DNA of 64,000 nt from an uncultured Draconibacterium sp. (GTDB lineage Bacteria; Bacteroidota; Bacteroidia; Bacteroidales; Prolixibacteraceae): positions 2,968,001 through 3,032,000 of the forward strand of contig NZ_OY781981.1 in the NCBI RefSeq assembly GCF_963677565.1, in the 5' to 3' direction. Below the pieces are notes generated by a model that was not told the origin of the DNA, did no database searches, and saw only the letters and a program-made list of their open reading frames with translations. This document shows, piece after piece, positions 8,725-17,304 of the stretch (position 1 is its first letter; the number at the start of each line of letters is the position of its first letter). The position numbers were made by a program, and so were the translations under genes.

Positions 8725-10254
8725 ATGAAGAAGAAACTATTTATAAAATATTTTACACCCGTATTTTTAAGCGGGCTGTTATTGGTGTCGGTTATCGGAT
8801 GTACCGACAAACTGGACGAACCTTTTGAAAACGAATCGTTTACCAGCGATGTAGATTATACCATCGCAGAAGACATGGATTTGCCACTTCTTGGAGCTTA
8901 CTATGGATTTTACACTCGCCAATGGGAAGAACCATTAACATTGGGTATTCGTGGTGATGATGTAAATGCTGCAGGCGACCAGGTTCCTATGCATGAACAA
9001 GATAATTTTACTTACATGGCCAGTCACTGGAATACAAATTCGGTTTGGCAAAATCATTACAACGATATTGTAAATATTTTCACTGCTATCGATGAGATTA
9101 ACAAGTATCGCGAAGCAACCGGGAACAATGCAATGGCCGATCAGTACATTTCCGAGTGCAAAGTGATGCGAGGGTATTTGTACCTGAACATTGCACGTAC
9201 TTTTGGAGGATGTATTGTTATCGATGAACTGGATAATATTCAGAATACACCTGTTAGCAATAAAGAACAGGTGATGCAATACATTGTTGATGAAATGACC
9301 GACGCCATTCCAAACCTTCCTGATGTTCATCCAAACAAACGTTCGGATATTCCGGGAGGAATGACTACTTACACAGCTTACGCCATCCAGGCTTTGGCTT
9401 ACCAGGAAATGAAAGATTACCAGGGCGTAGTAAATGCCACTTCGCAAATTATTAACTCTGGTGAGTTTGAATTGGCTGATGACTATTATCACCTGTTCAA
9501 AAAGGCCGGTAAACTGGATGACGAGATCATTATGGAATTCCAGTACTCCGATTTCAATCAGGGAGAAGGCGACCGCTTTGGCTTTTTGTTCGCACCATTT
9601 GGAATTGGTGGATGGACGCCTGTTGTAACAGGCGCAGGTGCAGGTTGGGGATTTTATGAGCCTACAATGAAGTATATTGAATTTATGCTCGACAGAGGCG
9701 AAGTTGTACGTTTAGAGACAAGTGTTATTTTCACTCCGGACGGAATAACAGCTCTTAGAAACGACTATGGTGAAATCCCTGAATGGATTACCAATACCAA
9801 CCGCGAAGGCGATATTTTTAACAATAATGCCCGCCTGAATTTTGGTAGCGGCAAACATATTCAGCCTTCTACGGAATTGATTCCGGGAAGAACATCGATG
9901 GGAAGTAACAAAAACTTTATCGTTATCCGTTACTCTGAAATGTTGCTTATGTATGCTGAAGCAGTTACGCGTGGTGCAAGCGCCGGCTCTATGAGTGCTG
10001 ACGATGCAGTGAACATGGTTCGTGCACGTGCAGGATTGGCCAATTTGTCGGGTGTTAGTACGCAGGATGTTCTTGACGAAAAATTTGCTGAACTGGCAAT
10101 GGAGTGGGGAACACGCTATTATGATATGATACGTACTGAAAATACCGGCGAGCTCTCGCATGAAGGTAAAACTTTCACTATGGACAAAGCCTATCTGCCA
10201 TTCCCGGCCGATCAGGTTGCTGAATTACCACAACTGGAAGAAGGAATCCAATAA
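8725..10254 (+). CDS. SusD/RagB-family glycan-binding lipoprotein (PUL 1)
   Basis: 509 residues. Lipobox at SVIGC (Cys26) marks surface lipidation. SusD landmarks are the helical TPR-like segments, CKVMRGYLYLNIARTFGG and the C-terminal block IVIRYSEMLLMYAEAVTRG with VNMVRARAGL. It forms the lid of the SusC channel and binds the oligosaccharide. It lies 12 bp after SusC and 11 bp before the double-LamG protein, so it is co-transcribed with both. The C-terminus LPFPADQVAELPQL departs slightly from the common YPIPxxE ending but the architecture is complete. Confidence 0.93.
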   Translation: MKKKLFIKYFTPVFLSGLLLVSVIGCTDKLDEPFENESFTSDVDYTIAEDMDLPLLGAYYGFYTRQWEEPLTLGIRGDDVNAAGDQVPMHEQDNFTYMASHWNTNSVWQNHYNDIVNIFTAIDEINKYREATGNNAMADQYISECKVMRGYLYLNIARTFGGCIVIDELDNIQNTPVSNKEQVMQYIVDEMTDAIPNLPDVHPNKRSDIPGGMTTYTAYAIQALAYQEMKDYQGVVNATSQIINSGEFELADDYYHLFKKAGKLDDEIIMEFQYSDFNQGEGDRFGFLFAPFGIGGWTPVVTGAGAGWGFYEPTMKYIEFMLDRGEVVRLETSVIFTPDGITALRNDYGEIPEWITNTNREGDIFNNNARLNFGSGKHIQPSTELIPGRTSMGSNKNFIVIRYSEMLLMYAEAVTRGASAGSMSADDAVNMVRARAGLANLSGVSTQDVLDEKFAELAMEWGTRYYDMIRTENTGELSHEGKTFTMDKAYLPFPADQVAELPQLEEGIQ

Positions 10255-10265
10255 AACGATAAAAC

Positions 10266-12008
10266 ATGAAGACTTATAATAAATTATTTATACTTGCATT
10301 GATCCTTTTTGCGTTCAGTGCATGCGATCAAAACTACATCGATGGAATATCGGCTGTAGATCCTGGAGCAGACGAAACGGCTCCTCAGGTAACCATTAAC
10401 TTCCCGCCCGAAGGTTATGAAATTCAGACAAACGCTGCTATTGCATCAGTTGATATTGATTTTGAAGTGAGAGACGACATTGAAATCGGATCCATTTCGG
10501 TGACCATCGACGGTGCTGAAATTGCCAGCTACTCCGAATTTATGGATTACCGCGTGGCAATGAGAACATACACTTACGACAATGTAACCACTGGTTCGCA
10601 CGTGTTAAGTGTTACAGCTACTGACCTTGACGGGAAATCGACAACAGTAACGGTAAACTTTGCCAAGTCGCCACCATATGTGCCGCAATACGACGGTGAA
10701 GTTTTCTATATGCCATTTAACAACGAATTCCGCGAGATGAATAGCCTGCAACTGGCAACCACGGTGGGAAGTCCTGGTTTTGCAGAAGGTATTCAGGGAG
10801 GAACAGCATACAGTGGAGCCGCAGATGCTTATCTGACATTCCCAACAACAATTTTAAATGGAGCAACCGAAGTTAGTGCAAGTTTCTGGCTGAAAGTTGA
10901 TGCAAGTATGGACAGGGCAGGTGTATTGGTTATAGCTCCTCCGGCTGACAACAATAACGACCGTACCAAAGGTTTCCGCTTCTTCCGCGAAAATGCCAGC
11001 GGCATGCAACGCTTTAAATTAAATGCCGGAAACGGAACTGCAGACAGCTGGTTTGATGGTGGTGCTGCTGCCGATGTTGAGCCAAATACAGGCGAGTGGA
11101 CACACTTTGCGTTTAGTATTTCTGAAACTAGTGCAGAAGTTTATATCAATGGAGAACTGGTAAAAGAAGGTGAATTCAGTGGAATTGACTGGACGGATTG
11201 TGATGTGATCTCAATTATGTCGGGTGCTCCAAACTGGACAGGTTGGAGCCACCTTTCTGACGGAAGTTTGATGGATGAGTTACGTATTTTTAATACTGCA
11301 CTTACCAAGGAAGAAATTCATACCATAATGCTAAAAGAGCAGGCTTCTTTCTACATGGATTTTAACGGCGATTTTAAAGAAGCAGTAAGCAGCGCAGATG
11401 CAACTGTTGTTGGTAATCCAGCATTGGATTACGGTAGCGGAGTTGAAGGCGATGCATACAAAGGAGCAGCTGATTCGTACCTGACTTTCTCAACTGCCGA
11501 TGTTGACGTTCAGGGAGAAGAATTCAGTGCAAGTTTCTGGTTGAATATAAATGCAACTCCGGACAGGGCAGGTATTTTGGTTATGGGACCTGAAGATTCG
11601 GCCAATCCTGATGCACAAAACGACAGAACAAGCGGTTTCCGTTTCTTCCGCGAAAATGCAGGTGGAATGCAACGTTTTAAACTGAATGCCGGTAACGGAA
11701 CTGCTGATTCGTGGTTCGATGGAGGAACAGCTGCTGATGTTGATCCTACAACAGGCAACTGGGTACATATGGCATTTGCTATTTCTGGTACTGAAGCACG
11801 CGTTTATATTGATGGTGTTGAGGTAAAACAAGGTGATTTCACCGGAATTGACTGGGCTGGTTGCGACCTGCTCTCAATTATGTCGGGCTCACCACGTTTT
11901 AACGGCTGGAATCACAAGTCGGATGAAAGCTTGATGGATGAACTCTATCTGTTCAAAAAAGCACTTTCTGCTGAAGAGATTGTATTAATGATGCAAGACG
12001 GTTTGTAG
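10266..12008 (+). CDS. Surface lipoprotein with two LamG/ConA-like domains (probable glycan-binding protein)
   Basis: 580 residues. Lipobox at FAFSAC (Cys20). An Ig-like domain (about residues 40-135) is followed by two LamG/concanavalin-A-like lectin domains (about 145-360 and 362-580). The two LamG domains are clearly duplicated: both contain RFFRENA, GMQRFKLNAGNGTADSWFDGG and SIMSG blocks with matching spacing. In SusCD operons the third gene often encodes a surface glycan-binding protein, and that role is inferred here. No catalytic motif was recognised. A terminator-like hairpin follows, so this gene closes the strongly expressed uptake part of the operon. Confidence 0.8.
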   Translation: MKTYNKLFILALILFAFSACDQNYIDGISAVDPGADETAPQVTINFPPEGYEIQTNAAIASVDIDFEVRDDIEIGSISVTIDGAEIASYSEFMDYRVAMRTYTYDNVTTGSHVLSVTATDLDGKSTTVTVNFAKSPPYVPQYDGEVFYMPFNNEFREMNSLQLATTVGSPGFAEGIQGGTAYSGAADAYLTFPTTILNGATEVSASFWLKVDASMDRAGVLVIAPPADNNNDRTKGFRFFRENASGMQRFKLNAGNGTADSWFDGGAAADVEPNTGEWTHFAFSISETSAEVYINGELVKEGEFSGIDWTDCDVISIMSGAPNWTGWSHLSDGSLMDELRIFNTALTKEEIHTIMLKEQASFYMDFNGDFKEAVSSADATVVGNPALDYGSGVEGDAYKGAADSYLTFSTADVDVQGEEFSASFWLNINATPDRAGILVMGPEDSANPDAQNDRTSGFRFFRENAGGMQRFKLNAGNGTADSWFDGGTAADVDPTTGNWVHMAFAISGTEARVYIDGVEVKQGDFTGIDWAGCDLLSIMSGSPRFNGWNHKSDESLMDELYLFKKALSAEEIVLMMQDGL

Positions 12009-12029
12009 AGTATACAAGGTAGTTAATAG

Positions 12030-12062
12030 AATTGGCCCACTGTTGAATGCAGTGGGTCAATT
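12030..12062 (+). terminator. Terminator or attenuator after SusC-SusD-LamG
   Basis: Stem AATTGGCCCACTG / CAGTGGGTCAATT (one G-T wobble), 7-nt loop, followed by CAAATTTTTTC. It lies inside the PUL between the binding proteins and the hydrolases. It probably gives partial termination, with higher expression of the upstream genes. Confidence 0.65.
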
Positions 12063-12107
12063 CAAATTTTTTCAGTATTTTAATAACACACTTATCTGCA
12101 TAAATCG

Positions 12108-14093
12108 ATGCGAATATTCCATAAATTATTATGCTTTCTGTTACTGTCAGGAATGATTGTTTCCTGTAGTGAAGATGATCCTGAAGTAGAAGAGCCAACT
12201 GAAAATCTGGCAATTACTTATGTTTACATTGGCGAAATGGCACTTTCAGCGAGCGGCGAAAATACTGGTGTTGCCATCGACGAAACGATCGAAATCCGTT
12301 TTAATACGGCAGTAAATACAGTTTCCGCCGAATCGAGCATTAATTTATTCGATGCAGATAACAACCCGCTGGAATTAACTTTTTCGTATTTCAACAGTAA
12401 TCAGTTGGTAAAGGTTGATCATCAGGATCTGGATGAAAATGCATCGTACACATTAACAATTTCATCGAATTTAAAAGGTGCGAACGATGAACCATTCAAT
12501 GGGCAATCCTATGAATTTTCAACGCTCACCACTCCGCTGGTTCTTGAAAGTGTGCAGATCGATGATGTGGCTTACAATCCACTCATCCGAATTACGAATA
12601 TTAACAGAAAGCCGGTAATAAGTTTACAATTTGATTCTCCGGTTTCGAAAAACGATATTTCTGTTTATTCAACTTATTCCAGCAATGGAGCTACACTTGC
12701 TTCAACGCTCAATCAGGTTGATGAAAGAACAATTTCGGTTGAAATTACGCAGGAACTCGAGGGTTTTAGCAAAAATGTATTTTCCATTTCATCCGACATT
12801 GAAAATCGTATTGGCCGGCCTTTCGATGGGCTGGAACTCAACTTTTATACGCAAGCCGATACCACACCTAAATTTCCGCAAATTACCGACGAAGAGTTAT
12901 TAACGCTGATTCAACAACAAACATTCAAATATTTCTGGGATTTTGCACATCCGGTTAGTGGAATGGCACGCGAACGAAACACTTCAGGAAATACTGTTAC
13001 AATTGGAGGTTCAGGTTTTGGCGTTATGTCGATATTGGTGGGAATAGAACGCGGATTTATAACGCGCCAGCAAGGAATAGACAGACTGGAAACCATTGTC
13101 GATTTTTTAACCGATGCTGACCGTTTTCATGGTGTATGGCCACACTGGATGAACGGCGAAACCGGACAAACTATTCCGTTTAGCTCGAACGATGATGGCG
13201 GCGATCTGGTTGAAACGGCATTTATGATGCAGGGATTATTGACCGTACGACAGTACCTGAATTCAGGTAATTCGCAGGAATCTTCGTTGAAGGATAAGAT
13301 CAACACCCTTTGGGAAACCATTGAATGGGATTGGTACACGCAAGGCGGACAAGATGTGTTGTACTGGCACTGGTCGTCAAATTATGGTTGGGAAAAAAAC
13401 ATGAAAATCAGAGGTTGGAATGAAGCGCTAATTATTTATGTTCTGGCTGCCTCGTCGCCAACACACACCATCGACAAAGATGTGTACACCAAAGGCTGGG
13501 CACGTGATGGAGACATGGCAAATACCGGTAATAATTCATATTACGACTACACCTTGCCGTTGCGCACTGATATGGGCGGTCCCTTGTTCTTCTCGCACTA
13601 TTCGTTTTTGGGGCTCGATCCGCGAAATCTTTCCGATCAGTTTGCCAACTACTGGGAGCAAAATGTAACCCACTCGAAAATTAACCAGGCTTACTGCGCT
13701 GATAATCCACAAAACTATGTGGCCTATTCTGATGAGTGCTGGGGACTTACCGCCAGCGATGGTTATTCCGGTTACTCGGCACATTCGCCAAATAACGACC
13801 GCGGCGTTCTTACGCCTACAGCGGCGTTGTCGTCGATGCCTTACACACCTGAGGAATCGATGGAAGCATTGCGCTTTTTCTACTACACACTTGGAGATAA
13901 ATTGTGGGGAGAATATGGATTCTACGACGCTTTTGATTTCACGAACGGCTGGGTGGCTGATTCGTACCTGGCTATCGATCAGGGGCCGATTATAGTGATG
14001 ATTGAAAATTACCGGACTAACTTGCTTTGGGATCTGTTTATGTCGTGCCCCGAAGTACAATCCGGATTAACAAAACTTGATTTTACGTATTAG
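12108..14093 (+). CDS. GH144-type (glucoamylase-like) lipoprotein with N-terminal Ig-like domains; probable endo-beta-1,2-glucanase
   Basis: 661 residues. Lipobox MIVSC (Cys20). Residues about 35-250 form two beta-sandwich, Big_5/Ig-like domains. The catalytic domain (about 260-655) begins QQQTFKYFWDFAHPVSGMARER and contains GGSGFGVMSILVGIERGFI, DRFHGVWPHWM, the acidic block DDGGDLVETAFMMQG, WDWYTQGGQDVLYWHWS and AIDQGPIIVMIENYRT. These match the Pfam 'Glycoamylase' family, which includes GH144 endo-beta-1,2-glucanases of Bacteroidota. Cleavage of beta-1,2-glucan is therefore the best guess. It is followed after 1 bp by a second homologue lacking the Ig domains. Confidence 0.82.
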   Translation: MRIFHKLLCFLLLSGMIVSCSEDDPEVEEPTENLAITYVYIGEMALSASGENTGVAIDETIEIRFNTAVNTVSAESSINLFDADNNPLELTFSYFNSNQLVKVDHQDLDENASYTLTISSNLKGANDEPFNGQSYEFSTLTTPLVLESVQIDDVAYNPLIRITNINRKPVISLQFDSPVSKNDISVYSTYSSNGATLASTLNQVDERTISVEITQELEGFSKNVFSISSDIENRIGRPFDGLELNFYTQADTTPKFPQITDEELLTLIQQQTFKYFWDFAHPVSGMARERNTSGNTVTIGGSGFGVMSILVGIERGFITRQQGIDRLETIVDFLTDADRFHGVWPHWMNGETGQTIPFSSNDDGGDLVETAFMMQGLLTVRQYLNSGNSQESSLKDKINTLWETIEWDWYTQGGQDVLYWHWSSNYGWEKNMKIRGWNEALIIYVLAASSPTHTIDKDVYTKGWARDGDMANTGNNSYYDYTLPLRTDMGGPLFFSHYSFLGLDPRNLSDQFANYWEQNVTHSKINQAYCADNPQNYVAYSDECWGLTASDGYSGYSAHSPNNDRGVLTPTAALSSMPYTPEESMEALRFFYYTLGDKLWGEYGFYDAFDFTNGWVADSYLAIDQGPIIVMIENYRTNLLWDLFMSCPEVQSGLTKLDFTY

Positions 14094-14094
14094 C

Positions 14095-15453
14095 ATGAAG
14101 AAGATTATATTTCCAATATTATTGATTGCATTGATTTTTACAATGGCTTTTTCGGGATGCCAATCCGGAAGCAAAAAATCAGTTGAGAAGATGCAGGAAG
14201 CCGAAATTTCACTTGAAGATTCGTTACTGAATCTGGTGCAATACCAAACCTTTCAGTATTTCTGGGACGGTGCAGAACCGAATTCCGGAATGGCTCGGGA
14301 ACGTATTCACATGGATAATATTTATCCGCAAAACGATCAAAATACGGTTACACTCGGAGGTTCAGGATTTGGCGTAATGGCAATTCTTGTTGGTATCGAA
14401 CGCGGATTTATCACACGTGAGCAGGCACTGGAACGTTTTCAACGAATTGTAGCTTATCTCGGAACAGCCGATCGTTTCCATGGGGCGTGGCCACACTGGC
14501 TCGACGGACCTACTGGAAAAGTAAAACCTTTCAGTAAAAAAGATGATGCTGGCGATTTGGTGGAAACTGCTTTTATGATCCAGGGATTACTGGCAGTTGC
14601 CGAATATTATAAAGATGGAAATGAAGCGGAACAACAGTTGGTGGCCGATATTCAGCAATTGTGGGAAGAAGTGGAATGGGACTGGTACACCCAAGGAAAA
14701 GATGTTTTGTATTGGCATTGGTCACCGAATTATGGCTGGGAGATGAATTTCCCGGTGGGTGGTTATAACGAGTGCCTGATTATGTATGTCCTGGCAGCCT
14801 CATCGCCAACGCATTCAATTTCTCCGACCGTTTACGACAAAGGCTGGGCGCTTAACGGAGACATTGCAAAAGACACGGTTTATTATGGTCTGAGTACCGT
14901 TCTCAATTTCTACGAACACAACGATGATCCGATCGGGCCACTTTTTTGGGCACATTATTCCTACCTTGGACTGAATCCGAAAGGGTTAAAAGACAAGTAT
15001 GCCGACTACTGGAAACTGAATGTAAATCATGCTACCATTCATTATCGTTATGCATTGGATAATCCAAAGAACTTTAAAGGTTACGGTGAAAATCAATGGG
15101 GATTTACTTCCAGTTATTCCATGCGTGGTTACGCAGGGCACCGTCCGGGCAAGATGGACTTAGGTGTTATCTCGCCAACAGCAGCGCTTTCGTCGTTTCC
15201 ATATACACCGGAGCAGTCGATGAACTTTTTGAAATACCTGTATTTGGAGGCTGATTCGCTGGTGGGAGAATACGGGCCTTACGACGCATACAGCCAAACA
15301 GAAAACTGGTATTTGCCACGTTACCTGGCCATCGATCAGGGACCAATTCCGGTAATGATTGAAAATTACCGCAGCGGACTTTTGTGGGACTTATTTATGC
15401 GAAACGAGGATGTGAAGAAAGGATTGGCAAAATTGGGATTTGAAACACCGTAA
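14095..15453 (+). CDS. GH144-type lipoprotein, compact paralogue; probable endo-beta-1,2-glucanase
   Basis: 452 residues from the ATG at 14095, one base after the preceding stop. An upstream in-frame TTG at 14077 overlaps the previous gene and would spoil the signal peptide. Lipobox AFSGC (Cys22). The catalytic domain starts near residue 42 (QYQTFQYFWDGAEPNSGMARER) and carries the same blocks as its neighbour: GGSGFGVMAILVGIERGFI, DRFHGAWPHWLDG, DDAGDLVETAFMIQG, YWHWSPNYGWEMN and AIDQGPIPVMIENYRSGLLW. The pair is probably a tandem duplication with one Ig-domain-bearing and one compact copy, perhaps differing in surface exposure. The specificity is inferred from family membership. Confidence 0.82.
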   Translation: MKKIIFPILLIALIFTMAFSGCQSGSKKSVEKMQEAEISLEDSLLNLVQYQTFQYFWDGAEPNSGMARERIHMDNIYPQNDQNTVTLGGSGFGVMAILVGIERGFITREQALERFQRIVAYLGTADRFHGAWPHWLDGPTGKVKPFSKKDDAGDLVETAFMIQGLLAVAEYYKDGNEAEQQLVADIQQLWEEVEWDWYTQGKDVLYWHWSPNYGWEMNFPVGGYNECLIMYVLAASSPTHSISPTVYDKGWALNGDIAKDTVYYGLSTVLNFYEHNDDPIGPLFWAHYSYLGLNPKGLKDKYADYWKLNVNHATIHYRYALDNPKNFKGYGENQWGFTSSYSMRGYAGHRPGKMDLGVISPTAALSSFPYTPEQSMNFLKYLYLEADSLVGEYGPYDAYSQTENWYLPRYLAIDQGPIPVMIENYRSGLLWDLFMRNEDVKKGLAKLGFETP

Positions 15454-15471
15454 CTGATATACTAAGAAGCA

Positions 15472-17283
15472 ATGCAAACCTTAAAAAAACTTGTTGGAAC
15501 CTTTTTAATAGCCCTGTCAGTTATTAGCAGCGGCCAGGCCCAAACTATCATTCCAAAAACCTACTGTAATCCATTGGATATAGATTACACCTACATGGTT
15601 TACAATTCGGCCCGGAATATTTCCTACCGCTCGGGCGCCGATCCTGCAGTTATCGAGTTTCGCGGCGAATACTATATGTTTGTTACCCGCTCGTTTGGCT
15701 ACTGGCATTCTACCGATTTGGTGCATTGGAATTTTATTAAACCCCAGCAATGGTTTTTCGAAGGTTGTAACGCACCAACAGCTTTTAATTATAAAGATTC
15801 GTTGGTGTATTTTGCCGGCGACCCAGCGGGCTATGGAAGTATTCTTTACACCGACGATCCTAAAAGTGGCAAGTGGACACCAACTCCGTCCATTTCGAAT
15901 AATATTCAGGATTCGGAACTTTTTATCGATGATGACGGAAAAACCTATTTATACTGGGGCTCGTCGAATGTGTATCCGATTCGTGTAAAAGAATTAAATA
16001 AAGATGATCGTTTCCTGGAAACCGGAGTGAAAAAAGACTTGATAAATCTGGTGGAAGAAGAGCACGGCTGGGAACGTTTTGGCGAAAATAACTTTCATCC
16101 AACCTTAAAAGAAGGCTACATGGAAGGTGCCTCAATGACCAAACACGACGGAAAATATTACTTGCAGTACGCTGCACCGGGAACTCAATTTAATGTTTAT
16201 GCCGATGGTGTTTACATTGGTGAATCGCCGCTGGGGCCGTTCATCTACATGAAAAACAATCCGATGAGTTTTAAACCGGGCGGTTTTACCAATGGCGCCG
16301 GGCATGGAATTACGGTGAAACAAACCAACGGTCAATACTGGCACTTCGCAACAATGGCACTGGCTTCCAACGCGCAATGGGAGCGCCGATTGTGCATGTT
16401 CCCAACTTATTTTGACGACGAAGGCCTGATGCATTCGAATACGGCCTATGGCGATTATCCGCGTTTTGGCCCCGATCATCCTACAAAAGCTGGCGAGCAT
16501 TGCGGCTGGATGTTATTGTCGTACAAAGGAGAAGTTACTGTATCCTCGTCGTTAAAACAAATCATGAAATTTACTTCAAATAACGATGAGGTTGAAGTAC
16601 ATGAATTACCGCTTGAAAAGAATAATAACGGAGAAATTACCGCTAATGTATTGACCGATGAAAACCCGAAAACATTTTGGGTGGCAGAAGCTAACAATGA
16701 TAAACAATGGATAATTATTGAAATGCAAAATCCAGGAAATATTTATGCTTTTCAACTGAATTTTCACGATTATGAATCGGGAATTTATACCCGCACCGAA
16801 GGTTTGCGGCATCGTTTTGTTATCGAAGTTTCAGCAGACGGAAACAACTGGCAGACGGCAGTTGACCGAAGCAACAGCTTTAAAGATTCGCCAAATGCCT
16901 ACATTGTTCTGAATCAGCCGGTGGAAGCAAAATTTGTTCGCTATAAAAACATAGAAGTTCTGGGAAATAACTTTGCCATGAGCGAGATTCGGGTATTTGG
17001 TTTGGGACTCGGCAAGAAACCTGCCCAAGTAAAAGATTTTCAGATAAATCGTGAAGATGACCGCAGGGATATTTCTTTCTCGTGGAAACCGGTAAAAGGT
17101 GCACAGGGATACAATATCCGCTGGGGAATTGCTCCCGACAAACTCTATCAATCGTGGCAGCTTTACGACACAACCCAGCATTTTATGCGCTGTCTTGATC
17201 GCGATACACCTTATTATTTTTCGATAGAAGCATTTAACGAAAACGGAATTTCAGAAAGAACAAATCCAATTAGAATTGAATAG
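15472..17283 (+). CDS. GH43-like five-bladed propeller protein with discoidin and fibronectin III domains
   Basis: 603 residues. Signal peptide to about residue 23 (SGQAQ); no lipobox. Residues about 35-335 look like a GH43-type propeller with candidate base Asp57 (SGADPAVI), modulator Asp147 (IQDSELFID) and acid Glu218 (YMEGASM). A linker leads to an F5/8-type C (discoidin) domain at about 385-510 (TFWVAEANNDKQWIIIE ... FVRYKNIEVLGN) and a fibronectin III domain at about 515-600. GH43 members remove arabinose, xylose or galactose side chains, and the subfamily cannot be assigned by eye. Its place between GH144 and GH3 genes suggests removal of a side group from the PUL substrate. Confidence 0.75.
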   Translation: MQTLKKLVGTFLIALSVISSGQAQTIIPKTYCNPLDIDYTYMVYNSARNISYRSGADPAVIEFRGEYYMFVTRSFGYWHSTDLVHWNFIKPQQWFFEGCNAPTAFNYKDSLVYFAGDPAGYGSILYTDDPKSGKWTPTPSISNNIQDSELFIDDDGKTYLYWGSSNVYPIRVKELNKDDRFLETGVKKDLINLVEEEHGWERFGENNFHPTLKEGYMEGASMTKHDGKYYLQYAAPGTQFNVYADGVYIGESPLGPFIYMKNNPMSFKPGGFTNGAGHGITVKQTNGQYWHFATMALASNAQWERRLCMFPTYFDDEGLMHSNTAYGDYPRFGPDHPTKAGEHCGWMLLSYKGEVTVSSSLKQIMKFTSNNDEVEVHELPLEKNNNGEITANVLTDENPKTFWVAEANNDKQWIIIEMQNPGNIYAFQLNFHDYESGIYTRTEGLRHRFVIEVSADGNNWQTAVDRSNSFKDSPNAYIVLNQPVEAKFVRYKNIEVLGNNFAMSEIRVFGLGLGKKPAQVKDFQINREDDRRDISFSWKPVKGAQGYNIRWGIAPDKLYQSWQLYDTTQHFMRCLDRDTPYYFSIEAFNENGISERTNPIRIE

Positions 17284-17304
17284 AAACAATAAAACACTTT
17301 AGAT

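Noticed and set aside
8935..9492. Long minus-strand open frame opposite SusD
   Set aside because: It lies wholly inside the SusD gene in the opposite strand with no domain or signal. It is a shadow of biased codon use.
14077..14094. TTG start for the second GH144 gene
   Set aside because: It overlaps the preceding gene and would put polar residues before the lipoprotein signal. ATG 14095 fits the signal peptide.
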